This document shows, piece by piece, positions 20,853 through 29,820 of a DNA stretch of 64,000 nt. Location of the stretch: the NCBI GenBank assembly GCA_947626475.1, contig CANQSK010000001.1, positions 1-64,000 on the forward strand, read 5' to 3'. Below the pieces are notes generated by a model, which was given only the letters and a program-made list of their open reading frames with translations, ran no database searches and was not told where the DNA came from. This DNA is from an uncultured Lachnospiraceae bacterium. GTDB taxonomy: Bacteria > Bacillota > Clostridia > Lachnospirales > Lachnospiraceae. The position numbers and the translations under genes were made by a program. Numbering within the stretch: the stretch's first letter is position 1; each line of letters opens with the position of its first letter.

Positions 20853-21429
20853 TACAGTTTCTCCTTTCTTTAAGGTACTCATAAGTCTTTCGGGTCATGG
20901 AATCCACAACCGCGCCCTTGCCGTCCAGGTAGTTCAGTGTCCCGCTGATGATCTGATACAGGGCCTCGTCAATGTCCTCAAAAGCCAGCTTCCTCATCTC
21001 AGGCAGATTGCCGGCCTTGTCGCGGCGAATCTCAATATAGTCGGCCACGTAAAGGATCTTGTCCAGAAGCGCCATATGCGGTTTGCCTGTGGTGTGGCAG
21101 GCAATGGCGCTGAGGATCTCCGCGTCATGAATACCGTACTTTTCCCGCGCCATCCAGGCTCCGTACTTGGCGTGAAGGACAGCGGGAGCGTTTTTCTCGT
21201 CCTCCGTCAGGGGAATGCCATGTTTCTCACATTTGTGAACAAATTCCGTGTCCGCGTAGCATTTGGCGCAGTCGTGCAGAAGTCCCGCCAGTTCCGCCTT
21301 ATCCAGAGGATAACCGTAGCGCATGGCCAGGCACACGCAGGTAAAGGAAACGCTCAGGGAATGCTCATATCTGGCTTCACTCAGCTTCTTTTTCAGTTTC
21401 TTACGGTACTCCAGTATATCCGTATTCAT
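20845..21429 (-). CDS. yqeK: YqeK-like HD-domain bis(5'-nucleosyl)-tetraphosphatase
   Basis: RYEHSLSV..., LLHDCAKCY; next to nadD. Confidence 0.92.
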   Translation of the reverse strand: MNTDILEYRKKLKKKLSEARYEHSLSVSFTCVCLAMRYGYPLDKAELAGLLHDCAKCYADTEFVHKCEKHGIPLTEDEKNAPAVLHAKYGAWMAREKYGIHDAEILSAIACHTTGKPHMALLDKILYVADYIEIRRDKAGNLPEMRKLAFEDIDEALYQIISGTLNYLDGKGAVVDSMTRKTYEYLKERRNCNE

Positions 21430-22049
21430 AGAGAATCCTCCAAATCCATATATAAATGCCGCTGATAAATATATTCCTCCACAGCCGCCGGCAGCATCCC
21501 CTTAACAGAAAGGCCTTTTGCCACCCGGCTGCGGATATCCTCCGAGGAAACGTCCAGCTCCCGGCAGTGCAGCTTCTCAATGCGGCCGCCGAACCGTTCT
21601 GTCAGATGGCGGATCTGCTCGTCCATGGGTGGATGGGCCCGGTCGTATTCCCTGTCCGCCGCCAGAATGCGGACCATGGAGAGCACTTCCTCCGGATGGT
21701 ACCAGCTCTCTATCTGGTAGAGAGAATCCGCTCCGATGATAAAATCAAAGGTATGCTGCGGATAGGCCTCCCGCAGAAGATGAAGGGTCTGCGCCGTGTA
21801 GGTATTTCCCCGGCGGGACGTCTCAAATTCTGACAGACGGAAATATCCGGTATTCTGAATCGCCAGCCGTACCATGGCGCAGCGGTCCGGGGCGGAAGTG
21901 ACTTTGTGGTCCTTCTTGTGAGGCGGCTGGCCTGACGGCATGTACCATATCTCATCCAGACAGTACTCCCGGTAAGCCTGCTCTCCCAGAAGCAGATGAC
22001 CGTTGTGGATCGGGTCGAAGGTGCCTCCTACAATTCCAATGTTTGACAT
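21426..22049 (-). CDS. nadD: Nicotinate-nucleotide adenylyltransferase
   Basis: GIVGGTFDPIHNGHLLLGEQA. Confidence 0.97.
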   Translation of the reverse strand: MSNIGIVGGTFDPIHNGHLLLGEQAYREYCLDEIWYMPSGQPPHKKDHKVTSAPDRCAMVRLAIQNTGYFRLSEFETSRRGNTYTAQTLHLLREAYPQHTFDFIIGADSLYQIESWYHPEEVLSMVRILAADREYDRAHPPMDEQIRHLTERFGGRIEKLHCRELDVSSEDIRSRVAKGLSVKGMLPAAVEEYIYQRHLYMDLEDSL

Positions 22050-22068
22050 GACACCAGCTCCTCCCGGT

Positions 22069-22365
22069 TCAGGACGGAAGCACGATTCTTCTCTTACCCG
22101 CGTCTTTGGCCGGTTTGTAAAGCACGATCTTCCTGCCGATCACCTGAACGACCTGGGAGCGGGTCCTCTCCGCCAGCGTCTGGGCCAGTTCCTTCTCATC
22201 CTCCACGCAGTTCTTCAGCACGCTTCCTTTTACCAGTTCTCTTGCCTCCAGGGCCTCAGCGACCGCCGCCGTAACCTCCGGCGTCAGGCCTGATTTTCCG
22301 ATCTGAAAAATTGCATCCTGGGACATGGCGAGGCTTTTCAGATAAGCCCGCTGTTTCGATGTCAT
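22069..22365 (-). CDS. yhbY: YhbY-family CRM-domain RNA-binding protein
   Basis: MTSKQRAYLKSLAMSQDAIFQIGKSGLTPEV. Confidence 0.93.
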   Translation of the reverse strand: MTSKQRAYLKSLAMSQDAIFQIGKSGLTPEVTAAVAEALEARELVKGSVLKNCVEDEKELAQTLAERTRSQVVQVIGRKIVLYKPAKDAGKRRIVLPS

Positions 22366-22384
22366 ATACGTTCCTCCAATCGCC

Positions 22385-23686
22385 TTATTTGTAATAATCA
22401 AATGCAAAACCGTACATCCGCACTGTGTCGCCTTCCCGGATGCCGGCCTTCTCCAAATCGTCCAGAATCCCTGTTTCCTTCAGGAAATTCTGGAAAAACA
22501 GAAATCCCTTTTCCGACTCCAGATTGGTGTAGCCCAGCATTTTTTCGATTCTGGGGCCTTCCACCACATACTCGCCGTCCTCGTTCTTCTCGATCGTATA
22601 TGGCAGGTTGGAACCGGCTTTCAGGAGATTTACGTCAAATTCCTTCGCGAAGACCACAGGGGTCCGGTCCACAGTCTGAAGCATCTGCCAGACGGCGTAC
22701 ATCAGTTCCTTTACGCCCTGGCCGGTGACCGCCGAAATGGGATATACCTTGATGCCCTCCGGCTCAAACGCCTTTTTCAGCCGCTCCACCGGGTCCTCCC
22801 AGCCGTCGCCGGACTCGTCACGCCAGATGGAATCCGTCTTGTTGGCGGCGATGATCTGGGGGCGCTTCATCAGCTCAGGCTCGTATGCCTTCAGCTCACG
22901 GTTGATAATGCGGATATCCTCCACCGGATCTCTGCCCTCTGTGGACGCCGCGTCCACCACATGGACCAGCACTCTGGTCCGTTCAATATGTCTCAAAAAA
23001 TCATGTCCCAGGCCCGCGCCCTCGGAAGCTCCCTCGATAAGTCCGGGAATGTCCGCCATGACAAAGCCCGCCCCGTCGTCCAGGTCCACAACGCCCAGAT
23101 GGGGATTCAGAGTCGTAAAATGGTAATTGGCGATCTTCGGCCTGGCGTTGCTGACCCTGGAAAGCAGGGTGGATTTGCCCACATTGGGAAATCCTATGAG
23201 CCCCACGTCGGCCAGAACCTTAAGCTCCAGCTGAACCCAAAGCTCCTGCCCTTCCTTTCCCGGCTGCGCGTACTGGGGCGCCTGCATGGTGGCAGTGGCG
23301 TAGTTCATGTTGCCCAGACCGCCCCTGCCGCCCTTTAAAACCACTTCACGCCGGTTTTCTCCCGACATGTCGGTAATTACCTTGCCTGACTCCAATTCCT
23401 TGATCACGGTTCCCTCAGGGACTTTGATGACCAGATTCTCCGCGTTCTTCCCGGAGCAGCGCCGCTTGCCGCCCGGCTCGCCGTTTTTGGCCACAAACTT
23501 CCGGTTATAGCGGAAATCGGTCAGGGTGTTTAGGCCATCGTCGATCTCAAAAATAATATCTCCGCCTTTTCCGCCGTTTCCTCCGTCAGGGCCTCCGGCC
23601 GGAACGTACAGCTCTCTCCGGAAACTGACGTGTCCGTCGCCGCCTCTGCCGGATTTGATGAAAATCTTAGCGTGATCTGCAAACAT
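22385..23686 (-). CDS. obgE: GTPase Obg/CgtA
   Basis: Gly-rich Obg fold, GFPNVGKSTLLS, C-terminal OCT domain. Confidence 0.97.
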   Translation of the reverse strand: MFADHAKIFIKSGRGGDGHVSFRRELYVPAGGPDGGNGGKGGDIIFEIDDGLNTLTDFRYNRKFVAKNGEPGGKRRCSGKNAENLVIKVPEGTVIKELESGKVITDMSGENRREVVLKGGRGGLGNMNYATATMQAPQYAQPGKEGQELWVQLELKVLADVGLIGFPNVGKSTLLSRVSNARPKIANYHFTTLNPHLGVVDLDDGAGFVMADIPGLIEGASEGAGLGHDFLRHIERTRVLVHVVDAASTEGRDPVEDIRIINRELKAYEPELMKRPQIIAANKTDSIWRDESGDGWEDPVERLKKAFEPEGIKVYPISAVTGQGVKELMYAVWQMLQTVDRTPVVFAKEFDVNLLKAGSNLPYTIEKNEDGEYVVEGPRIEKMLGYTNLESEKGFLFFQNFLKETGILDDLEKAGIREGDTVRMYGFAFDYYK

Positions 23687-23708
23687 AAAAGCCAACCTTT
23701 CGCTTATG

Positions 23709-23744
23709 GAAAAAATGGCTTCATACGCAATTGTATGAAGCCAT
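23709..23744 (-). terminator. Terminator between rpmA and obgE
   Basis: 12-bp perfect stem ATGGCTTCATAC/GTATGAAGCCAT followed by T-run on minus strand. Confidence 0.85.
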
Positions 23745-23750
23745 CAATCA

Positions 23751-24035
23751 TCACTCATTCACTGCTTCTCTGGGATATACGGAAACTTTCTTCTTGTCCC
23801 TTCCCCAGCGCTCGAACCGGACAACACCGTCAACCTTGGCAAACAGCGTATCGTCTCCGCCGCGGCCAACGTTCTCACCGGGATGGATCTTGGTGCCGCG
23901 CTGTCTGTAGAGAATGTTGCCGGCCAGAACAAACTGTCCGTCGGCTCTCTTGGCTCCCAGTCTCTTGGCCTCGGAATCACGGCCGTTCTTCGTGGAACCT
24001 ACACCCTTTTTATGAGCGAATAACTGAAGGTTCAT
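23751..24035 (-). CDS. rpmA: 50S ribosomal protein L27 with N-terminal extension
   Basis: [27 protein letters not shown]. Confidence 0.97.
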   Translation of the reverse strand: MNLQLFAHKKGVGSTKNGRDSEAKRLGAKRADGQFVLAGNILYRQRGTKIHPGENVGRGGDDTLFAKVDGVVRFERWGRDKKKVSVYPREAVNE

Positions 24036-24387
24036 CTGAAACATCGTATTGCACCTCCTTAAACTGAATGTTAATATAGGGTTCTCCGTACGCCTCCGCG
24101 ATATTCAGAAGTCCGAATACCAGCGAATTCATCAGGAGTCTGGACTCTTCACTGATCTCAGAGACAAACCGGAACCGGAAATCGCCTGCCTGCTCCTCTT
24201 CCTCCGCCTCAAACCGGTCGTCCGTAAAATGCTCTACGGAGTTGGCCATGTTCAGAGTCAGAGCCGAGACCGCCGCGCAGACCAGATTCTGTCCCTCCAG
24301 CGGCTCGTCCCCGCGGCCCGCGTGGCCGCTCAAGTGAATCTCCCTGTAATCTTCTGCCGAATCAACAAAAACCGTTACACAAATCAT
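24010..24387 (-). CDS. prp: Ribosomal-processing cysteine protease Prp
   Basis: [25 protein letters not shown] between rplU and rpmA. Confidence 0.93.
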   Translation of the reverse strand: MICVTVFVDSAEDYREIHLSGHAGRGDEPLEGQNLVCAAVSALTLNMANSVEHFTDDRFEAEEEEQAGDFRFRFVSEISEESRLLMNSLVFGLLNIAEAYGEPYINIQFKEVQYDVSDEPSVIRS

Positions 24388-24389
24388 AA

Positions 24390-24698
24390 TTAAGCATTGA
24401 TCTTGTCAATCTTAACCTGGGTATAAAGCTGTCTGTGACCGTTCTTCTTGTGATATCCGGTCTTTCTCTTATACTTGTAGACAATCACTTTCTTGGCCTT
24501 GCCCTGCTTCTCAACAGTACCGGTAACGGCAGCGCCCGCCACAGTCGGAGCCCCAACCTTCAGTTCTCCGTCACTGACCACAAGCACCTGATCGAAAGTC
24601 ACAGTCTCGCCAGCTTCTGCTTCAAGCTTTTCAACTCTAATGACATCGCCCTCGGATACCTTATACTGCTTACCGCCAGTTGCAATAATCGCGTACAT
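24390..24698 (-). CDS. rplU: 50S ribosomal protein L21
   Basis: [25 protein letters not shown]. Confidence 0.97.
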   Translation of the reverse strand: MYAIIATGGKQYKVSEGDVIRVEKLEAEAGETVTFDQVLVVSDGELKVGAPTVAGAAVTGTVEKQGKAKKVIVYKYKRKTGYHKKNGHRQLYTQVKIDKINA

Positions 24699-24699
24699 A

Positions 24700-24800
24700 T
24701 TCGGCACCTCCTCTTTATCATTACTCGCCAACTACGGTGTCCGGAAGTCAAAGCCTCCGAAACTTGCAGACCTCATTGTGCGGCATACTAGAAAATAATA
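24700..24800 (-). promoter_or_regulatory. Possible L21 leader (structured 5' UTR upstream of rplU)
   Basis: Position and ~100-nt untranslated leader; not verified against a covariance model. Confidence 0.4.
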
Positions 24801-24860
24801 ACATCAGAATCAAGAAATGTCAACTGATTTTTCGGGAAAATCGCGTATAAAAACTGAGAT

Positions 24861-26063
24861 TTACCCGGCTGTGCTCATCTGCTCGCGCAGAGGTTTGCGC
24901 ACCTTTTTTCTGGTGATCTCCACCAGATTCAGCCGGGTCATGTCAACCACCGTAGTCCGGATGGGATCCCTCTCGCACTGGGCGGTAAGAAATTCCATCA
25001 GCTCCGCCTGCCGCTCCCCCTGTTCCATGTCGATAAAGTCCACGATGATAATGCCGGACAGGTTCCTGAGACGCAGCTGCCGGGCGGTCTCCTCCGCCGC
25101 CTCCATGTTGATCTTAAACAGGGTATCGTCCACATTCTTTTTGCCGGAATATTTGCCGGTGTTTACGTCGATCACCGTCATGGCCTCAGTCTGCTCGATC
25201 ACCAGATAGCCCCCGGACTTCAGCCATACCCTTTTCTGCAGGGCGTCGTCAATGGCCTTCTCCACAGAATACAGCTTTACCAGGGACACCAGCGGATCCT
25301 GATAAAAGCGCAGCTTCGCCGCGTCCTCCGGCTGTTCCCGGTTCAGATATTCCCCTACGGCCTGATAAACGTCCGGCTGGTCCGTGACGATCTCGTCCAT
25401 GGCGCTGGAATAGGTGTCTCTTAAGCGGCTGATATAGGACGGCGCCGTCTCAGTCAGAAGACTGTAGCAGGTCCGGAAGCGTCCGTTTTCCAGGATTGAG
25501 TGATATCTTTGCTTCAGCTGCCTCAGCTCCTCCAGGATCCGCTCAGAGGAAGCGTCATAGGCGTTGGTGCGGACGATCAGTCCAAATTCCGGCTCCATCT
25601 CCGCTCTCAGAAGTTTCCTGATCTCCCGTTTCCAGGCCTCGTCATGAATTTTGGAGGAGAAATTAATATGTGGCTTATTTACGGTGAGAACACAGTATTT
25701 TCCCGTCAGGGTCAGATTGCAGGTAAGCACCGCGTCCTTCGTCTTTACTGCCTCGCGGGCCACCTGGACGATAAGCTCGTCGCCGGAGGCCAGAGGACGG
25801 GACATGGGGGCTTCTCCGCGGGCGGATACATTAGTAAGAAAATGATTCCGGTTCTCCGAAAGACTGTAGTAGCCCGTCAGGCCGTTTCCGATATCTACAA
25901 AGGCGGCGTTGATATTTTTGACCACATTCTGCACTTTTCCCACATAAATATTGCCCAGAATAGACCCGCCGGACTCCTCCAGATCCAGCTGTACCGGCTG
26001 CGAACCGGCGTACAGCGCCGTCAGGACGCGGTTATTGATTCTGGTAATGATCAGCTTATTCAA
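24861..26063 (-). CDS. Ribonuclease E/G family
   Basis: S1-like GNIYVGKVQNVVKNINAAFVDIG and IIVDFIDMEQ. Confidence 0.95.
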   Translation of the reverse strand: MNKLIITRINNRVLTALYAGSQPVQLDLEESGGSILGNIYVGKVQNVVKNINAAFVDIGNGLTGYYSLSENRNHFLTNVSARGEAPMSRPLASGDELIVQVAREAVKTKDAVLTCNLTLTGKYCVLTVNKPHINFSSKIHDEAWKREIRKLLRAEMEPEFGLIVRTNAYDASSERILEELRQLKQRYHSILENGRFRTCYSLLTETAPSYISRLRDTYSSAMDEIVTDQPDVYQAVGEYLNREQPEDAAKLRFYQDPLVSLVKLYSVEKAIDDALQKRVWLKSGGYLVIEQTEAMTVIDVNTGKYSGKKNVDDTLFKINMEAAEETARQLRLRNLSGIIIVDFIDMEQGERQAELMEFLTAQCERDPIRTTVVDMTRLNLVEITRKKVRKPLREQMSTAG

Positions 26064-26775
26064 TGTCTTCTCCTAACTCTTCAAGGGAGATCAGCCTGCG
26101 TTCTCCCTCAGCGCCCACATCCGCATAGACCTCTTCCCGCTCCGCCTGGAAGGTGAAGGGGAGAAGCTCCTGCCCCATAAACTGATAAAAAGCATCCATG
26201 ACCAGCTCCGGCTTGACGTTGTCGGTGCTTCCGGCTGAAACCTTCATGAAAACGGAACTGCCCTCTCTTCTCAGCTCATAGATCAGGGGCTTCAGATCCA
26301 TTTCCTTTACGCCCTTCTTGGTTTTCTTCTCAATAAAAATATGTTCCTGGCCATAGAAGGCCTCCAGCCTGTCAAAAAAGACTTCCAAATCCTCCGGCTC
26401 CTTTCCCGGGCGGAAGCTTAAAATATAGTCGGCAGCGGCCACCAGGGACATGGCGCTTTTGGAGGAATCATCCAGCTTCCGAAAGGACACCACCTCAATT
26501 CCCTCCGCCATCACCTCGTTCATCCTCCGTACCATGGTCCGGGAGTCCTCCGCGGACAGCACCTCAATATCCACATACTCCCCGTTGCTCAGAAGCCCCA
26601 CTCCCAGGGGAGCGGCGAATGACATGATCTGATGGGGGCTGAATCCCTCGCTGTACCGGATATCCACATCCGCCCGCCGCATGACCTTCTGAAAATATCT
26701 CATAACATCCAGGTGGCCGATGAACTTCATCATCCCCTGTTTACGGAATTTGATCCTAATTTTCAAAGCAGACAC
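26056..26775 (-). CDS. Radical SAM-linked protein (TIGR03936-like)
   Basis: RIKFRKQGMMKFIGHLDVMRYFQKVMRRADVDIRYSEGFSPHQ. Confidence 0.9.
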   Translation of the reverse strand: MSALKIRIKFRKQGMMKFIGHLDVMRYFQKVMRRADVDIRYSEGFSPHQIMSFAAPLGVGLLSNGEYVDIEVLSAEDSRTMVRRMNEVMAEGIEVVSFRKLDDSSKSAMSLVAAADYILSFRPGKEPEDLEVFFDRLEAFYGQEHIFIEKKTKKGVKEMDLKPLIYELRREGSSVFMKVSAGSTDNVKPELVMDAFYQFMGQELLPFTFQAEREEVYADVGAEGERRLISLEELGEDIE

Positions 26776-28615
26776 CTCCTCCGAAGGCTCTTGCCCCGCA
26801 GCCGGAACATTTCTGCCTGCAGTTGGGCGTTATCCTCTCATCCAGGGCCGCCTGCCATTCTCTCTTCAGAAACTCCTTGGACACACCTGCGTCGATGAAA
26901 TCCCAGGGCAGGATCTCGTCCAGAGACCGCTCCCGCTCTGTATAGAAGCCTGGATCCACGCCGCAGGCCTCAAAAGCGTCCATCCACAGATCGTTGTTGA
27001 AATTCTCGCCCCAGGAATCGAACAGTGCGCCTCTTCTGTAGGCTTCCTCTATCACAGGGGCAACTCTCCTGTCCCCTCGGGCCAGAACGCCCTCCAGGAC
27101 GCTCAGATCCGCCTCATGCCAGTTGTATTTCAGGCTCTTGAAATTTTTCATCTGCCTGAAGGTGTCGCGCACCAGATAAGCCCGCCGGCTGAATTCTTCC
27201 TTGGTACACTGCCGCGCCCACTGGAAGGGCGTGAAGGGTTTGGGCACAAAGAAGGAGGAACTGGCCACGATCTGCACCCGCCTCTGCCGCTGCTCCGTGG
27301 GAATCTCGTAGAAGGTTTCGGCCACCTTCTCCGACAGATACGCGATGCCCTTCATGTCCTCCTCGGTCTCCGTGGGCAGGCCCAGCATAAAATACAGCTT
27401 CACCCGGTTCCATCCGCCCAGGAATGCGTCTCTGGCGCCGCTCAGAATAATCTCCTCCGTCAGCCCCTTGTTGATCACGTCCCGCAGTCTCTGAGAACCG
27501 GCCTCCGGCGCGAAGGTCAGGCTGCTCTTCTTTACGTCCTGCACCTTGCTCATCACATCCAGGGAGAACGCGTCGATCCGGAGAGAGGGAAGGGAAATGT
27601 TGACGCCCTTTCCCTGAAATTCATCGATCAGAAAATTCACCAGCCCTTCCAGCTGCGTATAGTCGCTGGAGCTCAGGGAACTTAAAGATATCTCCTCATG
27701 CCCGGTGCTTTTAAGCATCTTGTACGCGTATTTTTTCAGATACTCCAGACTGTGCTCCCTGAGAGGCCGGTAGATGTTTCCCGCCTGACAGAACCGGCAG
27801 CCGCGGATGCAGCCTCTCTGAATCTCCAGCACCACCCGGTCCTGGGTAACCTTGATAAAGGGAACCAGGGGCTTTTCAATATACCAGGCGTCGTCCATAT
27901 TCACCACCAGTTCCTTGACGACCTGAGCCGGGGCGCTGGGATTGTTGGGCGAAAAAGAGGCAATGGTGCCGTCCTGGGCGTAGGTCACATCATAAAAGGC
28001 CGGCACGTAAAGTCCCGGTATCCGGGCGGCCTTCTCCAGAAATTCCCGCCGGCTCCCGCCCTGCTTCTTATGCTCCTTATAAACATCAAAAAGCCGGTCG
28101 TAGACCGTCTCCCCCTCCCCGATATAGAACAGGTCAAAGAAAGGGGCCAGAGGCTCCGGATTGTAAGCGCAGGGACCTCCTCCGATGACAAAGGGATCGG
28201 ACTCGGTCCGGTCCCGGGCATAAAGGGGAATGCCGCTCAGATCCAGGATCTGGAGCACATTGGTGTAGCACATCTCATACTGAAGGGTGATCCCCAGAAA
28301 ATCAAAATCCTTTACCGGATCCTGAGACTCCAGGGCAAACAGAGGGATATGATTCTCTCTCATCACCCTGTCCATATCGGTCCACGGGGAATAGACCCGC
28401 TCGCAGTACACATCATCTCTTCTGTTGAACATATCGTAGAGTATCTGGATTCCCAGATGCGACATGCCTATTTCATAAACATCCGGAAAAGCCAGGCAAA
28501 ATCTGGTGTCCACTTTCGCGGGATCCTTCACTGCCATATTTACCTCCCCGCCGATGTAGCGGGCAGGCTGCTGGACAGACAGCAGTATTTCGTCACTTAA
28601 TGCCAGTTTTCTCAT
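26756..28615 (-). CDS. TIGR03960-type B12-binding/radical SAM protein
   Basis: EIQRGCIRGCRFCQAGNIYRP; paired with the radical SAM-linked protein. Confidence 0.92.
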   Translation of the reverse strand: MRKLALSDEILLSVQQPARYIGGEVNMAVKDPAKVDTRFCLAFPDVYEIGMSHLGIQILYDMFNRRDDVYCERVYSPWTDMDRVMRENHIPLFALESQDPVKDFDFLGITLQYEMCYTNVLQILDLSGIPLYARDRTESDPFVIGGGPCAYNPEPLAPFFDLFYIGEGETVYDRLFDVYKEHKKQGGSRREFLEKAARIPGLYVPAFYDVTYAQDGTIASFSPNNPSAPAQVVKELVVNMDDAWYIEKPLVPFIKVTQDRVVLEIQRGCIRGCRFCQAGNIYRPLREHSLEYLKKYAYKMLKSTGHEEISLSSLSSSDYTQLEGLVNFLIDEFQGKGVNISLPSLRIDAFSLDVMSKVQDVKKSSLTFAPEAGSQRLRDVINKGLTEEIILSGARDAFLGGWNRVKLYFMLGLPTETEEDMKGIAYLSEKVAETFYEIPTEQRQRRVQIVASSSFFVPKPFTPFQWARQCTKEEFSRRAYLVRDTFRQMKNFKSLKYNWHEADLSVLEGVLARGDRRVAPVIEEAYRRGALFDSWGENFNNDLWMDAFEACGVDPGFYTERERSLDEILPWDFIDAGVSKEFLKREWQAALDERITPNCRQKCSGCGARAFGGGVCFEN

Positions 28616-28872
28616 GAAAATCTCCTGATTATTCTATAATCCAAAACGTATGCATAGGGATATGCTACATTATAGCATATCAGCGCGGACTTATCCACTG
28701 GCAAATCTGTTGAAATCTCACCGGTATGTTCGTATTTGAGGGCATTATCTCCTTCATATTGTCACCCCCGCAAGAATCTCCGGATTCCGGCGCCTGCAGG
28801 TGAAAAGCTTATCCGCAGAAAAAATATGAGATTTTACTTGCGTACGTATGTTGTTTATGTTAAGATATAAAT

Positions 28873-28979
28873 AAGGGAAGCCACGAAAGCGGCTCTACCC
28901 TATTCAATAGTATTTATTTAGCATAGCGCTGAACGCGCCAGCCGTCACTATTGGTGGTAGTGGCGGCTTATTTCTTTTT
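28873..28979 (+). ncRNA. Putative antitoxin RNA A1
   Basis: Promoter TTGCGT (28838)-17-TAAGAT (28861); terminator AGCCGTCACTA-ttggtgg-TAGTGGCGGCT + T-rich tail. Confidence 0.75.
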
Positions 28980-29060
28980 CCCGAAGACCTGATAACACAG
29001 GCCCACGAGAGTAGCCATAAGGATGCACATCTGGATAAGATCCTGATATGTGACATACAT
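28968..29060 (-). CDS. Holin-like type I toxin A1, 30 aa (MYVTYQDLIQMCILMATLVGLCYQVFGKKK)
   Basis: Strong SD AAGGAAGGAGGG; one TM helix, Lys tail; promoter TTGTCG-17-TATGAT at 29158..29186. Confidence 0.8.
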   Translation of the reverse strand: MYVTYQDLIQMCILMATLVGLCYQVFGKKK

Positions 29061-29330
29061 GGCAATCCCTCCTTCCTTCGTACCCGGAGGGATAGATGTC
29101 CCTCCGGTGATCTGGAGGGCAGAGCCGCCTTTGAGCTTCGTGGTTCCCCATGTACCCATCATACCATATTCCCTAGTATTCGACAAGAGATGATTAACTG
29201 CCTGTCGGGATCAGTCGTTAAAGAAGAGTATCCTTTGCTCTTTTTCTTATCTGCTTAAAAAACACTTATCCGCAGAAAAAAATATGAGGTTTCACTTGCG
29301 TACGTATGTTGTTTATGTTAAGATATAAAT

Positions 29331-29430
29331 AAGGGAAGCCACGAAAGCGGCTCTACCCTATTATAGATGTTGCATAGCGCTGAATGCGCCAGCCGTCACT
29401 ATTGGGAGTAGTGGCGGCTTATTTCTTTTT
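29331..29430 (+). ncRNA. Putative antitoxin RNA A2
   Basis: Promoter TTGCGT (29296)-17-TAAGAT (29319); terminator AGCCGTCACTA/TAGTGGCGGCT. Confidence 0.75.
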
Positions 29431-29511
29431 CCCGAAGACCTGATAACACAGGCCCACGAGAGTAGCCATAAGGATGCACATCTGGATAAGATCCTGATAT
29501 GTGACATACAT
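29419..29511 (-). CDS. Holin-like type I toxin A2, 30 aa (identical to A1)
   Basis: Same peptide, SD and promoter (29609..29637) as A1. Confidence 0.8.
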   Translation of the reverse strand: MYVTYQDLIQMCILMATLVGLCYQVFGKKK

Positions 29512-29779
29512 GGCAATCCCTCCTTCCTTCGTATCCGGAGGGATAGATGTCCCTCCGGTGATCTGGAGGGCAGAGCCGCCTTTTAGCTTCGTGGTTCCCC
29601 ATGTACCCATCATACCATACTCCCTAGTATTCGACAAGAGATGATTAACTGCCTGTCAGGATCAGTCGTTAAAGAAGAGTATCCTTTGCTTTTTCTTATC
29701 TGCTTAAAAATATCTAAAGTATGTATGATACCTGCGGATTTTCGCATCGGTTGATACCGCGGCTTTTGCGCATAAAATA

Positions 29780-29801
29780 AGGAGGCTCCGAAGAACCTCC
29801 T
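29780..29801 (-). terminator. Terminator of the 29821..30693 gene
   Basis: AGGAGG/CCTCCT stem followed by TTATTTTAT on minus strand. Confidence 0.75.
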
Positions 29802-29820
29802 CATGCCTGTGTGCTATTCA

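Larger units (their letters stand above)
28808..29260. repeat. Type I TA cassette, tandem copy A1 (~450 bp)
   Basis: Near-identical to 29265..29709 over promoters, leader, toxin and terminator. Confidence 0.9.
29265..29709. repeat. Type I TA cassette, tandem copy A2
   Basis: See copy A1. Confidence 0.9.

Noticed and set aside
26720-28600. Plus-strand ORFs 26720..27685 and 27698..28600 opposite the radical SAM gene
   Set aside because: Shadow ORFs over a strongly supported radical SAM protein
28968-29186. 72-aa versions of the A-type toxin ORF (and 67-aa overlapping ORFs)
   Set aside because: The upstream part is untranslated leader with promoter and hairpin; the SD sits just before the internal ATG at 29060 (29511 in copy 2)
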